Source of the DNA: JALOLG01 sp963722415
GTDB taxonomy: Bacteria > Actinomycetota > Acidimicrobiia > Acidimicrobiales > Ilumatobacteraceae
Assembly (NCBI GenBank): GCA_963722415.1
Contig: CAVRNI010000039.1
Coordinates: 186,001-250,000, forward strand
Direction: 5' to 3'
Length of the DNA: 64,000 bases
This document shows, piece by piece, positions 1 to 7,968 of this stretch. Both the position numbers and the translations under genes were made by a program. How positions within the stretch are numbered: the first letter of the stretch is position 1; every line of letters starts with the position of its first letter. The notes below the pieces were generated by a model, which was not told where the DNA came from, made no database searches, and saw nothing but the letters and a program-made list of their open reading frames with translations.

Positions 1-38
1 GACCATCCCGTCGACGGACACACCACCGTCGCTCACTG

Positions 39-87
39 GTTTGTGTCACCGATTCCGGCGAGGGTCGCCGATGTCGGTGACACAAAC
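39..87. repeat. Long inverted repeat (hairpin)
   Basis: Two perfect 14-base arms, GTTTGTGTCACCGA (39-52) and its complement (74-87), enclose a second small stem, GGCGA (57-61) with TCGCC (65-69). As RNA or extruded DNA this is a strong two-step hairpin. There is no U-run after either arm, so it is not a classic intrinsic terminator. It lies just upstream of the acetyltransferase and may be a dispersed palindromic element or the terminator of a gene outside the window. Confidence 0.7.
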
Positions 88-116
88 ACGGATGGGGAGG
101 CGGTGGGGCGTGGCGT

Positions 117-122
117 TACGTT
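117..122 (+). promoter_or_regulatory. -10 element of a leaderless promoter
   Basis: TACGTT fits the TANNNT pattern and ends 8 bases before the GTG at 131. That is the spacing expected when transcription begins at the start codon. It is the main reason for preferring the GTG at 131 over the longer reading frame, which would begin inside the hairpin at 39-87. Confidence 0.45.
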
Positions 123-130
123 GCAGGGTC

Positions 131-577
131 GTGGCCGACCATCGGGTGATCGAGCTCATGGCCGCGCAGACGCATCCGCTGCGCCTCGACGTTCTGCGCC
201 GAGGCACGCCGAGTCGTGACGTCGCGTTCCCCGAGGATGAGCTGCCGGGCACGCTGCACCTCGGTGTCGAGGTCGATGGCGTGGTCGTCGGGGTGTCGAC
301 CTGGATCGAGAACGAGCACCCGGATCTGCCGGCCCGACGCGGCGTCCAGCTGCGCGGGATGGCGACCGCACCCCACCTCCAGGGCCACGGCATTGGCGGT
401 GTCCTCGTCGAATCCGGGGTCGAGCGGGCGTTCGCGTCCGGACACGAACTGGTCTGGGCCCGCGCCCGCGACACCGCGCTCGGTTTCTACGAACGTCACG
501 GGTTCGTCCGACGCGGACCGGGTTACGTCGACGTGGTCACCGGAATCCCCCATCACGACATCGTGCGCACCCGCTGA
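131..577 (+). CDS. GNAT-family N-acetyltransferase
   Basis: About 148 residues from the GTG at 131. It is predicted to transfer an acyl group from acetyl-CoA to an unknown amine in the cytoplasm. The acetyl-CoA binding motif A is clear (QLRGMATAPHLQGHGIGGVL, Q/R-x-x-G-x-G/A pattern), followed by the C-terminal FYERHGFV motif typical of GNAT enzymes. The N-terminal THPLRLDVLR stretch is common in small actinobacterial GNATs. The frame is open from base 41, but that start falls in an inverted repeat, so the later start is preferred. Substrate cannot be read from the sequence. Confidence 0.8.
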   Translation: MADHRVIELMAAQTHPLRLDVLRRGTPSRDVAFPEDELPGTLHLGVEVDGVVVGVSTWIENEHPDLPARRGVQLRGMATAPHLQGHGIGGVLVESGVERAFASGHELVWARARDTALGFYERHGFVRRGPGYVDVVTGIPHHDIVRTR

Positions 578-690
578 CGCCGTCCTGCTCACTTCGCCTG
601 CGTCTCGCTTCCGTCCCGCCGTTCCCGGCGCCCACAGGACGACGAGCGCGAGGACGATGGCCAAGAGACGATGAGAAGGTGACCGGGACG

Positions 691-987
691 ATGACTGGCG
701 CGGTGACCGCGAACCAGCAGGCGTCGATGTTGCGGGCGCGCGCACGACTGCTCCGCACGCTCGCCATCGAGCTCGAGCGGACCCCCGCGATGGCGCTCGA
801 ACGGTACGCCGGGACCGACACGTGGCGCAGCCCCCGGGCCGACGCGTGCGCGCACGAGTTGGTCGCCGACCAGACGCAGATGTTCCACGCCGCCGACGAG
901 CTGCGGTGGACGGCGCTGCACCTCGAGCGATGCGCCACCGACATCGAGTGCGACATGGCGCGGGTCCAGGCCCTCCACGCGTCGTGA
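691..987 (+). CDS. Small WXG100-like protein
   Basis: About 98 residues, mostly helical. The ATG at 691 is chosen because GAGAAGGTGA at 673-681 gives it a well-spaced ribosome site; a GTG at 679 is the alternative. Around residue 40 it has DTWRSPRADA, which resembles the W-x-[GS]-P/A-A turn between the two helices of ESX/WXG100 secretion substrates, though a strict WXG is absent. Its stop overlaps the GTG of the next gene (GTGA), so the two are translationally coupled. This is the usual small-partner plus large-partner layout for type VII substrates. No ESX ATPase or membrane component lies in the window, so the assignment is inference. Confidence 0.5.
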   Translation: MTGAVTANQQASMLRARARLLRTLAIELERTPAMALERYAGTDTWRSPRADACAHELVADQTQMFHAADELRWTALHLERCATDIECDMARVQALHAS

Positions 988-2877
988 GCGTGTATGGGTA
1001 CGACCCGGCGCGCGTCGAGGTGCTGCACAGCCGCACCCGTGAGGCGCTCGCTGCCCTCGCCTCGATCCGATCGGACGATCCCGCCGCGGCCGACGCCATG
1101 CGTGCCGTCGCACGGACGCGCGACACACTCGAACTGGGCTGGATGCCGATCATCGAGGCGATCCGTACGAGCACCGCGATGACGGTCTGGCGCCATGCGC
1201 TCGGCGGTGATCTCCAACTGACCGGTCGCGCCGGCGGAGGGTCCCCTGGCTCGACGGTCACGACGTGGATCGCCACCAACGGCCTCGACGACCTACGCGA
1301 CACCGAAGTCGTCGATCGCCTCCACGACACGATCGAACGGCTGCGTGCCGCGGTCGTCGGTGGCGGCGACGTCGACCACGCCGAGCGTCGACTGGCGGCG
1401 TTCGCCGACGAGGCCGTGCGGAGGGCCCGCCACGACCGGGCGGGCTTCGCGGCGGTGATGGCGGCACGTCTCGGCGATCGTGGTGCCACTGCGATCCTCG
1501 GCGCGATCGATGCCCTGGCCGCTTCGTCGGGACGCGACCCCCGACGTCACGGCATCCCACCGGCCGCGCTCGATCTCGCCGAGCTCCTGGCGCCGCTCGA
1601 GCGCGGCGCCGCCGGTCGCCGGCCTGATCAGCGCACACCTGCGGGCTTCGACGTCGCTCGCGCCACTGATCGCCCTCACGTCCAGCGCGTGGGACCCCGA
1701 CGTCCTCGCCGGGTTGGCCGCCGGACTGATCCGCGCCATCGATCAGCGCGACTACCTGCTCACGCGGATCACTCCTGTCGAGCTGGCCGCCAATGTCGGT
1801 GCCCTCGCACGTGCGGTGGCGGATGACCCGGCGGCCGCGCTCACGATGCTCGGCGACGATCTCGTGCTCGACTATCTGGCCACCAACACATACCTCGACG
1901 CATCGAGCGTCGAAGCGATCATCACGGCCGGGTTGCTCCATGCGCCACGCGCCGGCGGCGCGGCCATCGGCGACGGCCTCGAAGTCGTCGCACGCCTCGT
2001 CACCGTCAGCGACGACGATCAGCTCAACGACGGAACCAAGCGCGGCGTGGCGGCTTCGATGCTCACGTACTTCCCGTTGCTCGCCCCTCAACTCGACGTG
2101 CGAATTCCGGTCGTCGTGCCCTACGGCACCGATCCCGACGACACCGTCGAGATCGGTTCGTACTGCGATGTGCAGCGCCTCTTCGGTCAGCTGCTCACCG
2201 ACGCGCCCGCCCAACTCGTGCTCGGCGCCATGACCGAGCGATATCGCGTCGCGGCGACGGCCGGTCTGGCGGGTTCGGTCGCGGCGCGACCACGCGACGA
2301 CGCGGGCGAGCACCGGGCCCGGATCGCGGCCGCGCTCGCCGACGTCAGTGCCGTCGGCGCGCTGGTGTTGCGCTCGCGTGCGGCGCGAATCTCCCTCGAC
2401 GCGTACGAGCACGGCCTCGTCATCGGACGCGCGAAGGCGCTCATCTCGTGGGCGACCGCGATCACTGCGGTCGCCGTCCCGGCATCGAACGCGGTGCTCC
2501 CTGCGATCCCGCTCGCTTCCGAGGTCGTCACCGCCGCGCTCGAGCTGGTCGAGCCGCCGCGGTTGGGCGACCTCGGAGGCGCCGCCGCAGCCGCGATCGG
2601 CTTCACCGTGACCGTGATCGGTCTGCCGACACGGTCGCCGGGCATCCGCACGGCCCTCGGCCTCGGCTCCGTTCCGGTCGCGACGTGGCAGCGCCTCGAC
2701 GACCTGCTCGACGAGCTCGGCGAGACCGACGACCACCGACGCCGTCTCGCGATCCACAGCACGATCGTGGCGATCGCGGCCGCCGATCCAGATCTCGACC
2801 TGTTCGTCACCCAGCTCGACACGCTCGGTGGCGACGCCGTGAACGCCGGTCCGCAATCACCGGCGTCGTGCAACTGA
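984..2877 (+). CDS. Large hypothetical protein, partner of the WXG100-like protein (frame break)
   Basis: Roughly 630 residues, not recognised. It starts with GTG at 984, overlapping the previous stop. The frame changes near 1605-1622: up to there it reads ...LAELLAPLERGAA, afterwards PVAGLISAHLRAST..., and both halves have normal codon use, so one missing or extra base is likely. The N-terminal third is helical (residues about 1-100). Residues about 480-550 contain two long apolar stretches (SWATAITAVAVPASNAVLP; AAAAAIGFTVTVIGLP) that could form a membrane hairpin. There is no signal peptide. Position and coupling suggest a type VII-like substrate, but no family can be named. Confidence 0.55.
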
Positions 2878-2913
2878 GCCCGACGATGGCTCACGCTGAA
2901 CCGTCGGCCGCGG

Positions 2914-3542
2914 TCAGAACACTCCAGCGGGTGCCACGCCCTCGATCTCGAGGCGGCCCATCAGCCACGCCAGGCGCTCGTGCGGCGGCCGATGCAGAAC
3001 CGCCTCGGGGAGCGTCGTGAGGCCCATCGGCTGGCGGGCCTGCCACTGCATCTCCATCCGGCGCAGCTCGGGTCGCACGAAATCTGCCGGCATCTCGGCG
3101 AACGTGTAGCCGAAGCCGAGGTCGGCGTGATGGACCTCGGTCTCGCGCCATCGTCGCGCCGGCAGGACATGGCGTGGCACCTCGCCCACAGTTGCCTTCG
3201 CCGGCGGACCATCCCATGCCGGCTCGTGCGACCACCGCTGCTCCAGGCGCCAGATCGAACGCCTGACATCGGCGACCAGCTCGTCGGGCGAGCGCCCGGC
3301 GCCGGCCTCGATGTCGGCCTGCCGGCCTTCCATCCCGCCCTCGTACTGGTCGAGCCCGTCGAGCATCCGGATCATGCTGTCGGCGTTGCGGGCGATGTGG
3401 GTGAGCACGTGGCCCACGGTCCAGTCGGGCAGCAGCGATGGTTGCCGCGGGTCGAGGTCCGTCCGCGCGTCGAGGCGTGCCAGCAGACGCTGGTGGGCTC
3501 CGGCGGCACCGGCGATGTCGCGATCGAGCTGCCGTCGTCCAT
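2914..3542 (-). CDS. Maleylpyruvate isomerase N-terminal/DinB-like (mycothiol-type) protein
   Basis: About 210 residues of the MDMPI_N/DinB four-helix family, whose members bind a metal and act in mycothiol-dependent reactions. Key pieces are DWTVGHVLTHIARNADSM (first metal His), a central acidic helix, and ARRWRETEVHHADLGFGYT carrying the other conserved His residues. The natural start is the ATG at 3542 (MDDG then QLDRDIAGA), but one base is missing between 3528 and 3536, so the ATG is out of frame with the body. The upstream copy of a 68-bp duplication keeps that base (MEDGQLDRD), which shows what the start should be. The real substrate is unknown. Confidence 0.7.
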
Positions 3543-3652
3543 CGCGCCGCGACGGTAACCGCCCCGACGTGGCAACCGGGCGCTGTCGCGATCGAGCTGG
3601 CCATCCTCCATCACGCCGCAACGAACACCGCCCCGACGTGGCAACCTGGCGC
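3517..3652. repeat. Imperfect 68-bp tandem duplication
   Basis: Copy 1 (3517-3584) and copy 2 (3585-3652) both run from GTCGCGATCGAGCTG to a shared block GCCCCGACGTGGCAAC. They differ at about ten positions, including one base lost in copy 1. The duplication covers the first codons and upstream region of the minus-strand MDMPI gene and the whole 5' region of the plus-strand gnd gene. Confidence 0.8.
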
Positions 3653-3653
3653 G

Positions 3654-4679
3654 ATGCAGCTCGGCATGATCGGCCTCGGTCGGATGGGCGCCAACATGGT
3701 CCGGCGGCTGATGGCCGGCGGTCATGAGTGCGTCGCCCACGACGTGAACGAGGAGGCGATCGCCGGCCTCGAACGCGAGGGCGCCCGCGGTGCTCGCACG
3801 CTCGAGGAGTTCGTCGCCGGCCTCACCACACCGCGTCACGTCTGGATCATGGTCCCGGCCGCGTTCGTCGGGGCGACCGTCGATCGTCTGGCGCCCCTGC
3901 TCGCAGCCGGCGACACGATCATCGACGGAGGCAACAGCTGGTACCGCGACGACGTCGACCGCAGCGGTCCACTGCTTCGCGATCACGGCATCCACTACCT
4001 CGACGTCGGAACGAGCGGCGGTATCCACGGCTTCGAACGCGGCTACTGCTTGATGGTCGGCGGCGACGCCGACGCCGTCGCCCAGATGGCACCGATCCTC
4101 GACACACTCGCGCCCGGGGTCGAAGCGGCGGACCGCACACCCGGCCGCACCGGCGACCCCGACACCGCCGAACGGGGCTGGCTGCACTGTGGCCCGTCGG
4201 GTGCGGGACACTTCGTGAAGATGGTGCACAACGGGATCGAATACGGACTGATGGCCGCCTACGCCGAAGGTCTCAACGTGCTCGCCAAGGCCGATGTCGG
4301 GTCGGCTGCGCATGCCGCCGACGCCGAGACGGCGCCCCTCGACGCACCTCAGTACTACCAGTACGACATCGATCTGGCGGCGGTGACGGAGCTCTGGCGC
4401 AGGGGCAGCGTCGTCGCCAGCTGGCTGCTCGACCTCACCGCCGAAGCGCTGCTCGGCGATCCCGAGCTGGCGGAGTTCGGCGGCCACGTCAGCGACTCCG
4501 GCGAGGGCCGCTGGACCCTGCACGCCGCGATCGACGAGGGCGTCCCCGTCCCCGTGTTGTCGGCGGCGCTCTACCAGCGATTCAGCTCGCGCGGACGCTC
4601 TGACGTCGCCGACAAGTTGCTGTCCGCGATGCGGGCCGGATTCGGTGGCCACGCCGAGCGCAAGGAGTCGACGCGATGA
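3654..4679 (+). CDS. gnd: 6-phosphogluconate dehydrogenase, decarboxylating (short, NAD-type)
   Basis: 341 residues. It oxidises 6-phosphogluconate to ribulose 5-phosphate and CO2 in the oxidative pentose phosphate pathway. The N-terminal Rossmann fold has GLGRMGANM. The second strand ends AHDVN, an acidic residue where NADP enzymes carry Asn-Arg, so NAD use is likely. The substrate loop is DVGTSGG and the catalytic helix GHFVKMVHNGIEYG supplies the Lys and His-Asn. The length matches the short YqeC/GndA type, not the 470-residue form. The ATG at 3654 gives exactly the expected N-terminus MQLGMIGLG. The stop overlaps the ATG of zwf. Confidence 0.93.
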   Translation: MQLGMIGLGRMGANMVRRLMAGGHECVAHDVNEEAIAGLEREGARGARTLEEFVAGLTTPRHVWIMVPAAFVGATVDRLAPLLAAGDTIIDGGNSWYRDDVDRSGPLLRDHGIHYLDVGTSGGIHGFERGYCLMVGGDADAVAQMAPILDTLAPGVEAADRTPGRTGDPDTAERGWLHCGPSGAGHFVKMVHNGIEYGLMAAYAEGLNVLAKADVGSAAHAADAETAPLDAPQYYQYDIDLAAVTELWRRGSVVASWLLDLTAEALLGDPELAEFGGHVSDSGEGRWTLHAAIDEGVPVPVLSAALYQRFSSRGRSDVADKLLSAMRAGFGGHAERKESTR

Positions 4680-6151
4680 GCGATGAGCCCTCCGGCACCA
4701 AGAACGCGGCCGACGCAGCTCACACCGGGTACCAGCCGTGCTCGACGTACACGATGTCCGATCAACCTCCCGCCGACGCGCTCGTGCTGTTCGGCGCCAC
4801 CGGCGATCTCGCCAAGCGCAAGCTCTTCCCTGCGCTCTACCACCTCGAACGGCACGGGGAGCTCGAGCTCCCGGTGATCGGTGTGGCCCGCAGCGACTGG
4901 ACCGACGAGGCGTTCCGCGAGAACGCCCGCACCTCGATCGACGCGGCCGTCGAGGATGTCGACCCCGCCGTGATCGATCGGCTGATGGAGCACCTCGACC
5001 TGATCCAGGGCGACTACTCCGACCGTGCCACGTGGCAGGAGCTCGCCGACACCCTCGAGCGACAAGGATCGAAGCAAGCCGTCTTCTACATGGCGATCCC
5101 ACCGTCGATGTTCCCGATCGTGGCCGAGTCGTTGGCTTCGGTGGGACTCAACGAGCGCGGCCGGATCGTCGTCGAGAAGCCGTTCGGCCGCGACCTGATG
5201 TCGGCCCGCGAACTGAACGCCACGCTGCACAAGGTGTTCCCCGAGGAACGCATCTTCCGCATCGACCACTACCTCGGCAAGGAGAGCGTCGAGGACCTGC
5301 TGGTGTTCCGGTTCTCGAACTCCCTGTTCGAGCCGATCTGGAACCGTCGCTACGTCCGCAGCGTGCAGGTCACGATGTCGGAGACGATCGGGGTCGAGGG
5401 CCGCGGCGCGTTCTACGACGGCGTCGGCGCCATCCGCGACGTGCTGCAGAACCACATATTGCAGGTTGTGTCATTGCTGGCGATGGAGCCGCCGGTCGGT
5501 CCCGAGTCGCACTTCCTGCAGGACGAGAAGGCCAAGGTCTGCGCCGCGATGCGGCCGATCGATCCGCGCCAGGTCGTGCGCGGGCAGTACGTCGGATACC
5601 GCGACGAGCCAGGCGTCGCGCCCGACTCGACGGTCGAGACGTATGTCGCGGCGCGGCTCGAGATCGACTCGTGGCGCTGGGCCGGCGTGCCGTGGTTCGT
5701 CCGTGTCGGCAAGGCGCTCTCCGAGACGGCCACCGAGGCCGTCGTCGAGTTCCAGTCGCCGCCACGCCTGCTGTTCGACGAGGCCGGCGGACCGGAGCCC
5801 GGCCGCAACCTCGTTCGACTCCGACTCGGCAAGCGCGACGGCGTCACGTTCACGCTGCAGGCCAAGACGCCGGGACCTCACCTCGACAGCCAACCCGTCG
5901 ACATCTCCGTCGATTTCGCGGCGGCGCTCGGCGAGCGACGCGAGGCGTACGAGCGCCTGCTGGGCGACGCGATCGCCGGATCGCACCGCCGCTTCGCCCG
6001 CCAGGACGTGGTCGAGCAGACGTGGCGGGTCGTACAGCCGGTCCTCGACTTCCCCGGCCCGGTGCACCCGTACTTCCGCGGGACGTGGGGTCCCGCCGAG
6101 GCGGATCGCCTGCTCGACCCGGGCGATCACTGGTTCGAACCGTCGAGCTGA
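4676..6151 (+). CDS. zwf: Glucose-6-phosphate 1-dehydrogenase
   Basis: 491 residues. It oxidises glucose 6-phosphate to the lactone, the first step of the oxidative pentose phosphate pathway, upstream of the product of gnd. The nucleotide loop is FGATGDLAKRKL, then VEKPFG, and the active-site signature RIDHYLGK is intact. The start at 4676 overlaps gnd by four bases. An in-frame ATG at 4754 (MSDQPPADALVLFGATG) gives the more usual N-terminus, so the first 26 residues may not be real. The gnd-zwf operon order couples the two NAD(P)H-producing steps. Confidence 0.95.
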   Translation: MSDEPSGTKNAADAAHTGYQPCSTYTMSDQPPADALVLFGATGDLAKRKLFPALYHLERHGELELPVIGVARSDWTDEAFRENARTSIDAAVEDVDPAVIDRLMEHLDLIQGDYSDRATWQELADTLERQGSKQAVFYMAIPPSMFPIVAESLASVGLNERGRIVVEKPFGRDLMSARELNATLHKVFPEERIFRIDHYLGKESVEDLLVFRFSNSLFEPIWNRRYVRSVQVTMSETIGVEGRGAFYDGVGAIRDVLQNHILQVVSLLAMEPPVGPESHFLQDEKAKVCAAMRPIDPRQVVRGQYVGYRDEPGVAPDSTVETYVAARLEIDSWRWAGVPWFVRVGKALSETATEAVVEFQSPPRLLFDEAGGPEPGRNLVRLRLGKRDGVTFTLQAKTPGPHLDSQPVDISVDFAAALGERREAYERLLGDAIAGSHRRFARQDVVEQTWRVVQPVLDFPGPVHPYFRGTWGPAEADRLLDPGDHWFEPSS

Positions 6152-6176
6152 CGAACGTCGGAGACCGACTACGCTT

Positions 6177-6210
6177 CTCATTACTCGGGCACGGTGTCCC
6201 GAATAATGAG
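6177..6210. promoter_or_regulatory. Palindrome abutting the EamA start codon
   Basis: Arms CTCATTACTCGGG (6177-6189) and CCCGAATAATGAG (6198-6210) match at 12 of 13 positions around an 8-base loop. The palindrome ends two bases before the ATG at 6213. It is AT-richer than its surroundings and has no U-tract. This fits an operator or a start-site-masking hairpin for the transporter gene; a weak terminator for zwf is the alternative. Confidence 0.55.
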
Positions 6211-6212
6211 AA

Positions 6213-7103
6213 ATGTGGATCCCGATCACCCTCCTCGCGGCGACGCTGCAGATCCTTCGCACGTCCCGCCAGCACGAGCTGCGGTCGGTGCTGTCCGCCA
6301 ACGCGGCCGGCTTCGTCCGCTACCTCTACGGCGCCCCGTTCGCGATCGCGGTGGCGGTCGCCACGTTCGGCGTGGCGGGTCACCCGATCCCGTCGATCCC
6401 GGCCCGCTTCTGGCCGATCGTCGCGGCCGCCGGGACGGCCCAGATCCTTGCCACCGTCGCCCTCCTCCAGGCGTTCCGCATGCGCAACTTCGCGCTCGGA
6501 ACCGTGTACTCGAAGACCGAGGTGATCCAGGTCGCGATCGTGAGCGCGTTGGTGCTCCACGAGCCGCTGAGCCGGCTCGGATGGGTGGGCGCCGTCGTGT
6601 GCACGCTCGGCGTGGCGTTGCTGGCGTCCAACGGCTCGTTGCGCTCGCTCGTCCGCGGGGCCGGAGACCCGGCCGCACTGATGGGCGTCGCCGCCGGCGG
6701 CGCGTTCGCGATCGCGGCCGTCGGCATCCGCGCCGCGTCGAAGTCACTCGGCGACGGGCCGGCGTGGGATCGGGCGATGCTGACGCTGACCGTCATGCTC
6801 GTCCTCCAGACGCTGATCAACGCCGGTCATCTCGCGGTCACCAACCCCGACGAGATGCGCAGCTCGCTGATGCAATGGCGCGAGGCGGTGCCCGTGGGGT
6901 TCTTCAGCCTCGCCGGGTCGGCCGCGTGGGCGCTGGCCGTGACGCTCGAGAACGCGGCCAAGGTGCGCATCCTCGGCCAGGTCGAGCTGCTGATCGCGTT
7001 CGCCGTCTCACACCACCGGCTCGGCGAACGCCACCAGCGCCGCGAGTACGTCGCCAGCGGCGTCGTCATCGCCGGGGTCTTCATCGTCGCCGTCTTCGGT
7101 TGA
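6213..7103 (+). CDS. EamA/DMT-family transporter
   Basis: 296 residues with nine or ten hydrophobic segments across the whole length, arranged as the duplicated five-helix EamA unit of drug/metabolite transporters. It starts directly with a membrane helix (MWIPITLLAATLQIL). The motifs GTVYSKTEVIQVAI and LHEPLSRLGWVGAVVCTLGVA resemble the conserved EamA loop that ends helix four. The substrate cannot be predicted. It follows zwf by 61 bases, with an operator-like palindrome at its start codon, so it is probably regulated separately. Confidence 0.8.
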   Translation: MWIPITLLAATLQILRTSRQHELRSVLSANAAGFVRYLYGAPFAIAVAVATFGVAGHPIPSIPARFWPIVAAAGTAQILATVALLQAFRMRNFALGTVYSKTEVIQVAIVSALVLHEPLSRLGWVGAVVCTLGVALLASNGSLRSLVRGAGDPAALMGVAAGGAFAIAAVGIRAASKSLGDGPAWDRAMLTLTVMLVLQTLINAGHLAVTNPDEMRSSLMQWREAVPVGFFSLAGSAAWALAVTLENAAKVRILGQVELLIAFAVSHHRLGERHQRREYVASGVVIAGVFIVAVFG

Positions 7104-7120
7104 CCCTCTCGGTCGACGCA

Positions 7121-7180
7121 CCACCGTTCTGTCTGCGTCAGATGACGCCACGGGCAATCTGAAGCAGACAGTTCCGGGGG
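7121..7180. repeat. Dispersed palindromic repeat, copy A
   Basis: Arms CTGTCTGCGTCAGAT (7129-7143) and ATCTGAAGCAGACAG (7157-7171) pair at 14 of 15 positions over a 13-base loop GACGCCACGGGCA. The flanks ACCACCG and CCGGGGGG extend the element. It sits between convergent genes, so it may also terminate both. The loop is the reverse complement of the loop in copy C, so this copy is inverted relative to that one. Confidence 0.8.
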
Positions 7181-7182
7181 GT

Positions 7183-7968
7183 TCAGCTGATGGCGCCCTC
7201 GCGTCGGGGGACGACGATCACCGTGCCGTCCGGCTCGTGGTGCACCGAGACGCGAACGCCGTAGAACTCGGCCAACGTGTCGGCCCGCAGCACCTCCGCC
7301 GCCGGTCCTCTCGCGACGACGGTCCCCTCGTGCAGCAGCGCCAGCCGATCGCTGTACATGCCGGCCAGCGTCAGGTCGTGCATCGCCGAGATCACCGTCA
7401 GCCCATGGTCGTTCTGCAGGCGCGACACGAGCTCGAGCGCCTGCTGCTGATGGCCGATGTCGAGGGCACTGGTCGGCTCGTCGAGCAGCAGCACCGGGGC
7501 TTCGGTGGCGAGCGCGCGAGCGATGACGAACCGCTGACGCTCACCGCCGCTGAGCGTCGACAGCCGGCGAGTCGCGAACGGCTCGAGATCGAGGCGCTCG
7601 AGCACCGCCGCCGCCATCGCCCGGTCGTGCTTGGTCTCCGAGCCGAAGTACCCGACATACGGGGCGCGGCCGAGGAGGACGTACTCGAACCCGGTCATGT
7701 CGTCCGGCATGAGTGGCTCTTGTGGCACGTAGGCGACGAGCGCGGCGCGGCGCGACCGGGATCGCAAGGCCAGCGAGGTGCCGTCGACCGCGATCTCCCC
7801 GTCGTATCTCACGATGCCGACGACCGCCCGCAGCAGTGATGACTTGCCCGCCCCGTTCGGGCCGATCAGCCCGAGCCACTCCCCCGAGCGCACCGACTCC
7901 GTGAAGCCGTGGACGACCTCCCGCCGCCCGTACCGCACACTCACGTCGCGCAATTCGATGGAGCTCAT
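7183..7968 (-). CDS. btuD: ABC transporter ATPase, vitamin B12/iron type
   Basis: 261 residues. It powers import through the adjacent FecCD-type permease. It has Walker A GPNGAGKSSLL, a Q-loop (YVPQEP), signature LSGGERQRF, Walker B VLLLDEP and the H-switch SAMHDLTLA, all in place. FecCD-family ATPases serve siderophores, haem or cobalamin. Because this operon follows a cobalamin riboswitch and lies back to back with cob genes, cobalamin or a corrinoid is the likely cargo. Its ATG overlaps the permease stop by four bases. Confidence 0.92.
   Translation of the reverse strand: MSSIELRDVSVRYGRREVVHGFTESVRSGEWLGLIGPNGAGKSSLLRAVVGIVRYDGEIAVDGTSLALRSRSRRAALVAYVPQEPLMPDDMTGFEYVLLGRAPYVGYFGSETKHDRAMAAAVLERLDLEPFATRRLSTLSGGERQRFVIARALATEAPVLLLDEPTSALDIGHQQQALELVSRLQNDHGLTVISAMHDLTLAGMYSDRLALLHEGTVVARGPAAEVLRADTLAEFYGVRVSVHHEPDGTVIVVPRREGAIS

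Noticed and set aside
116..1489. 457-codon open frame on the minus strand opposite the acetyltransferase and WXG100-like genes
   Set aside because: Arg/Pro/Ala-rich translation with no recognisable motif; it is an antisense shadow of GC-rich coding DNA. Similar long shadow frames across the window were left out.
691..2877. A full type VII secretion system
   Set aside because: Only substrate-like genes are present; no EccC ATPase, EccB, EccD, EccE or mycosin is encoded in the window. The S8 protease at 36-39 kb is a large cucumisin-type enzyme and not a mycosin.
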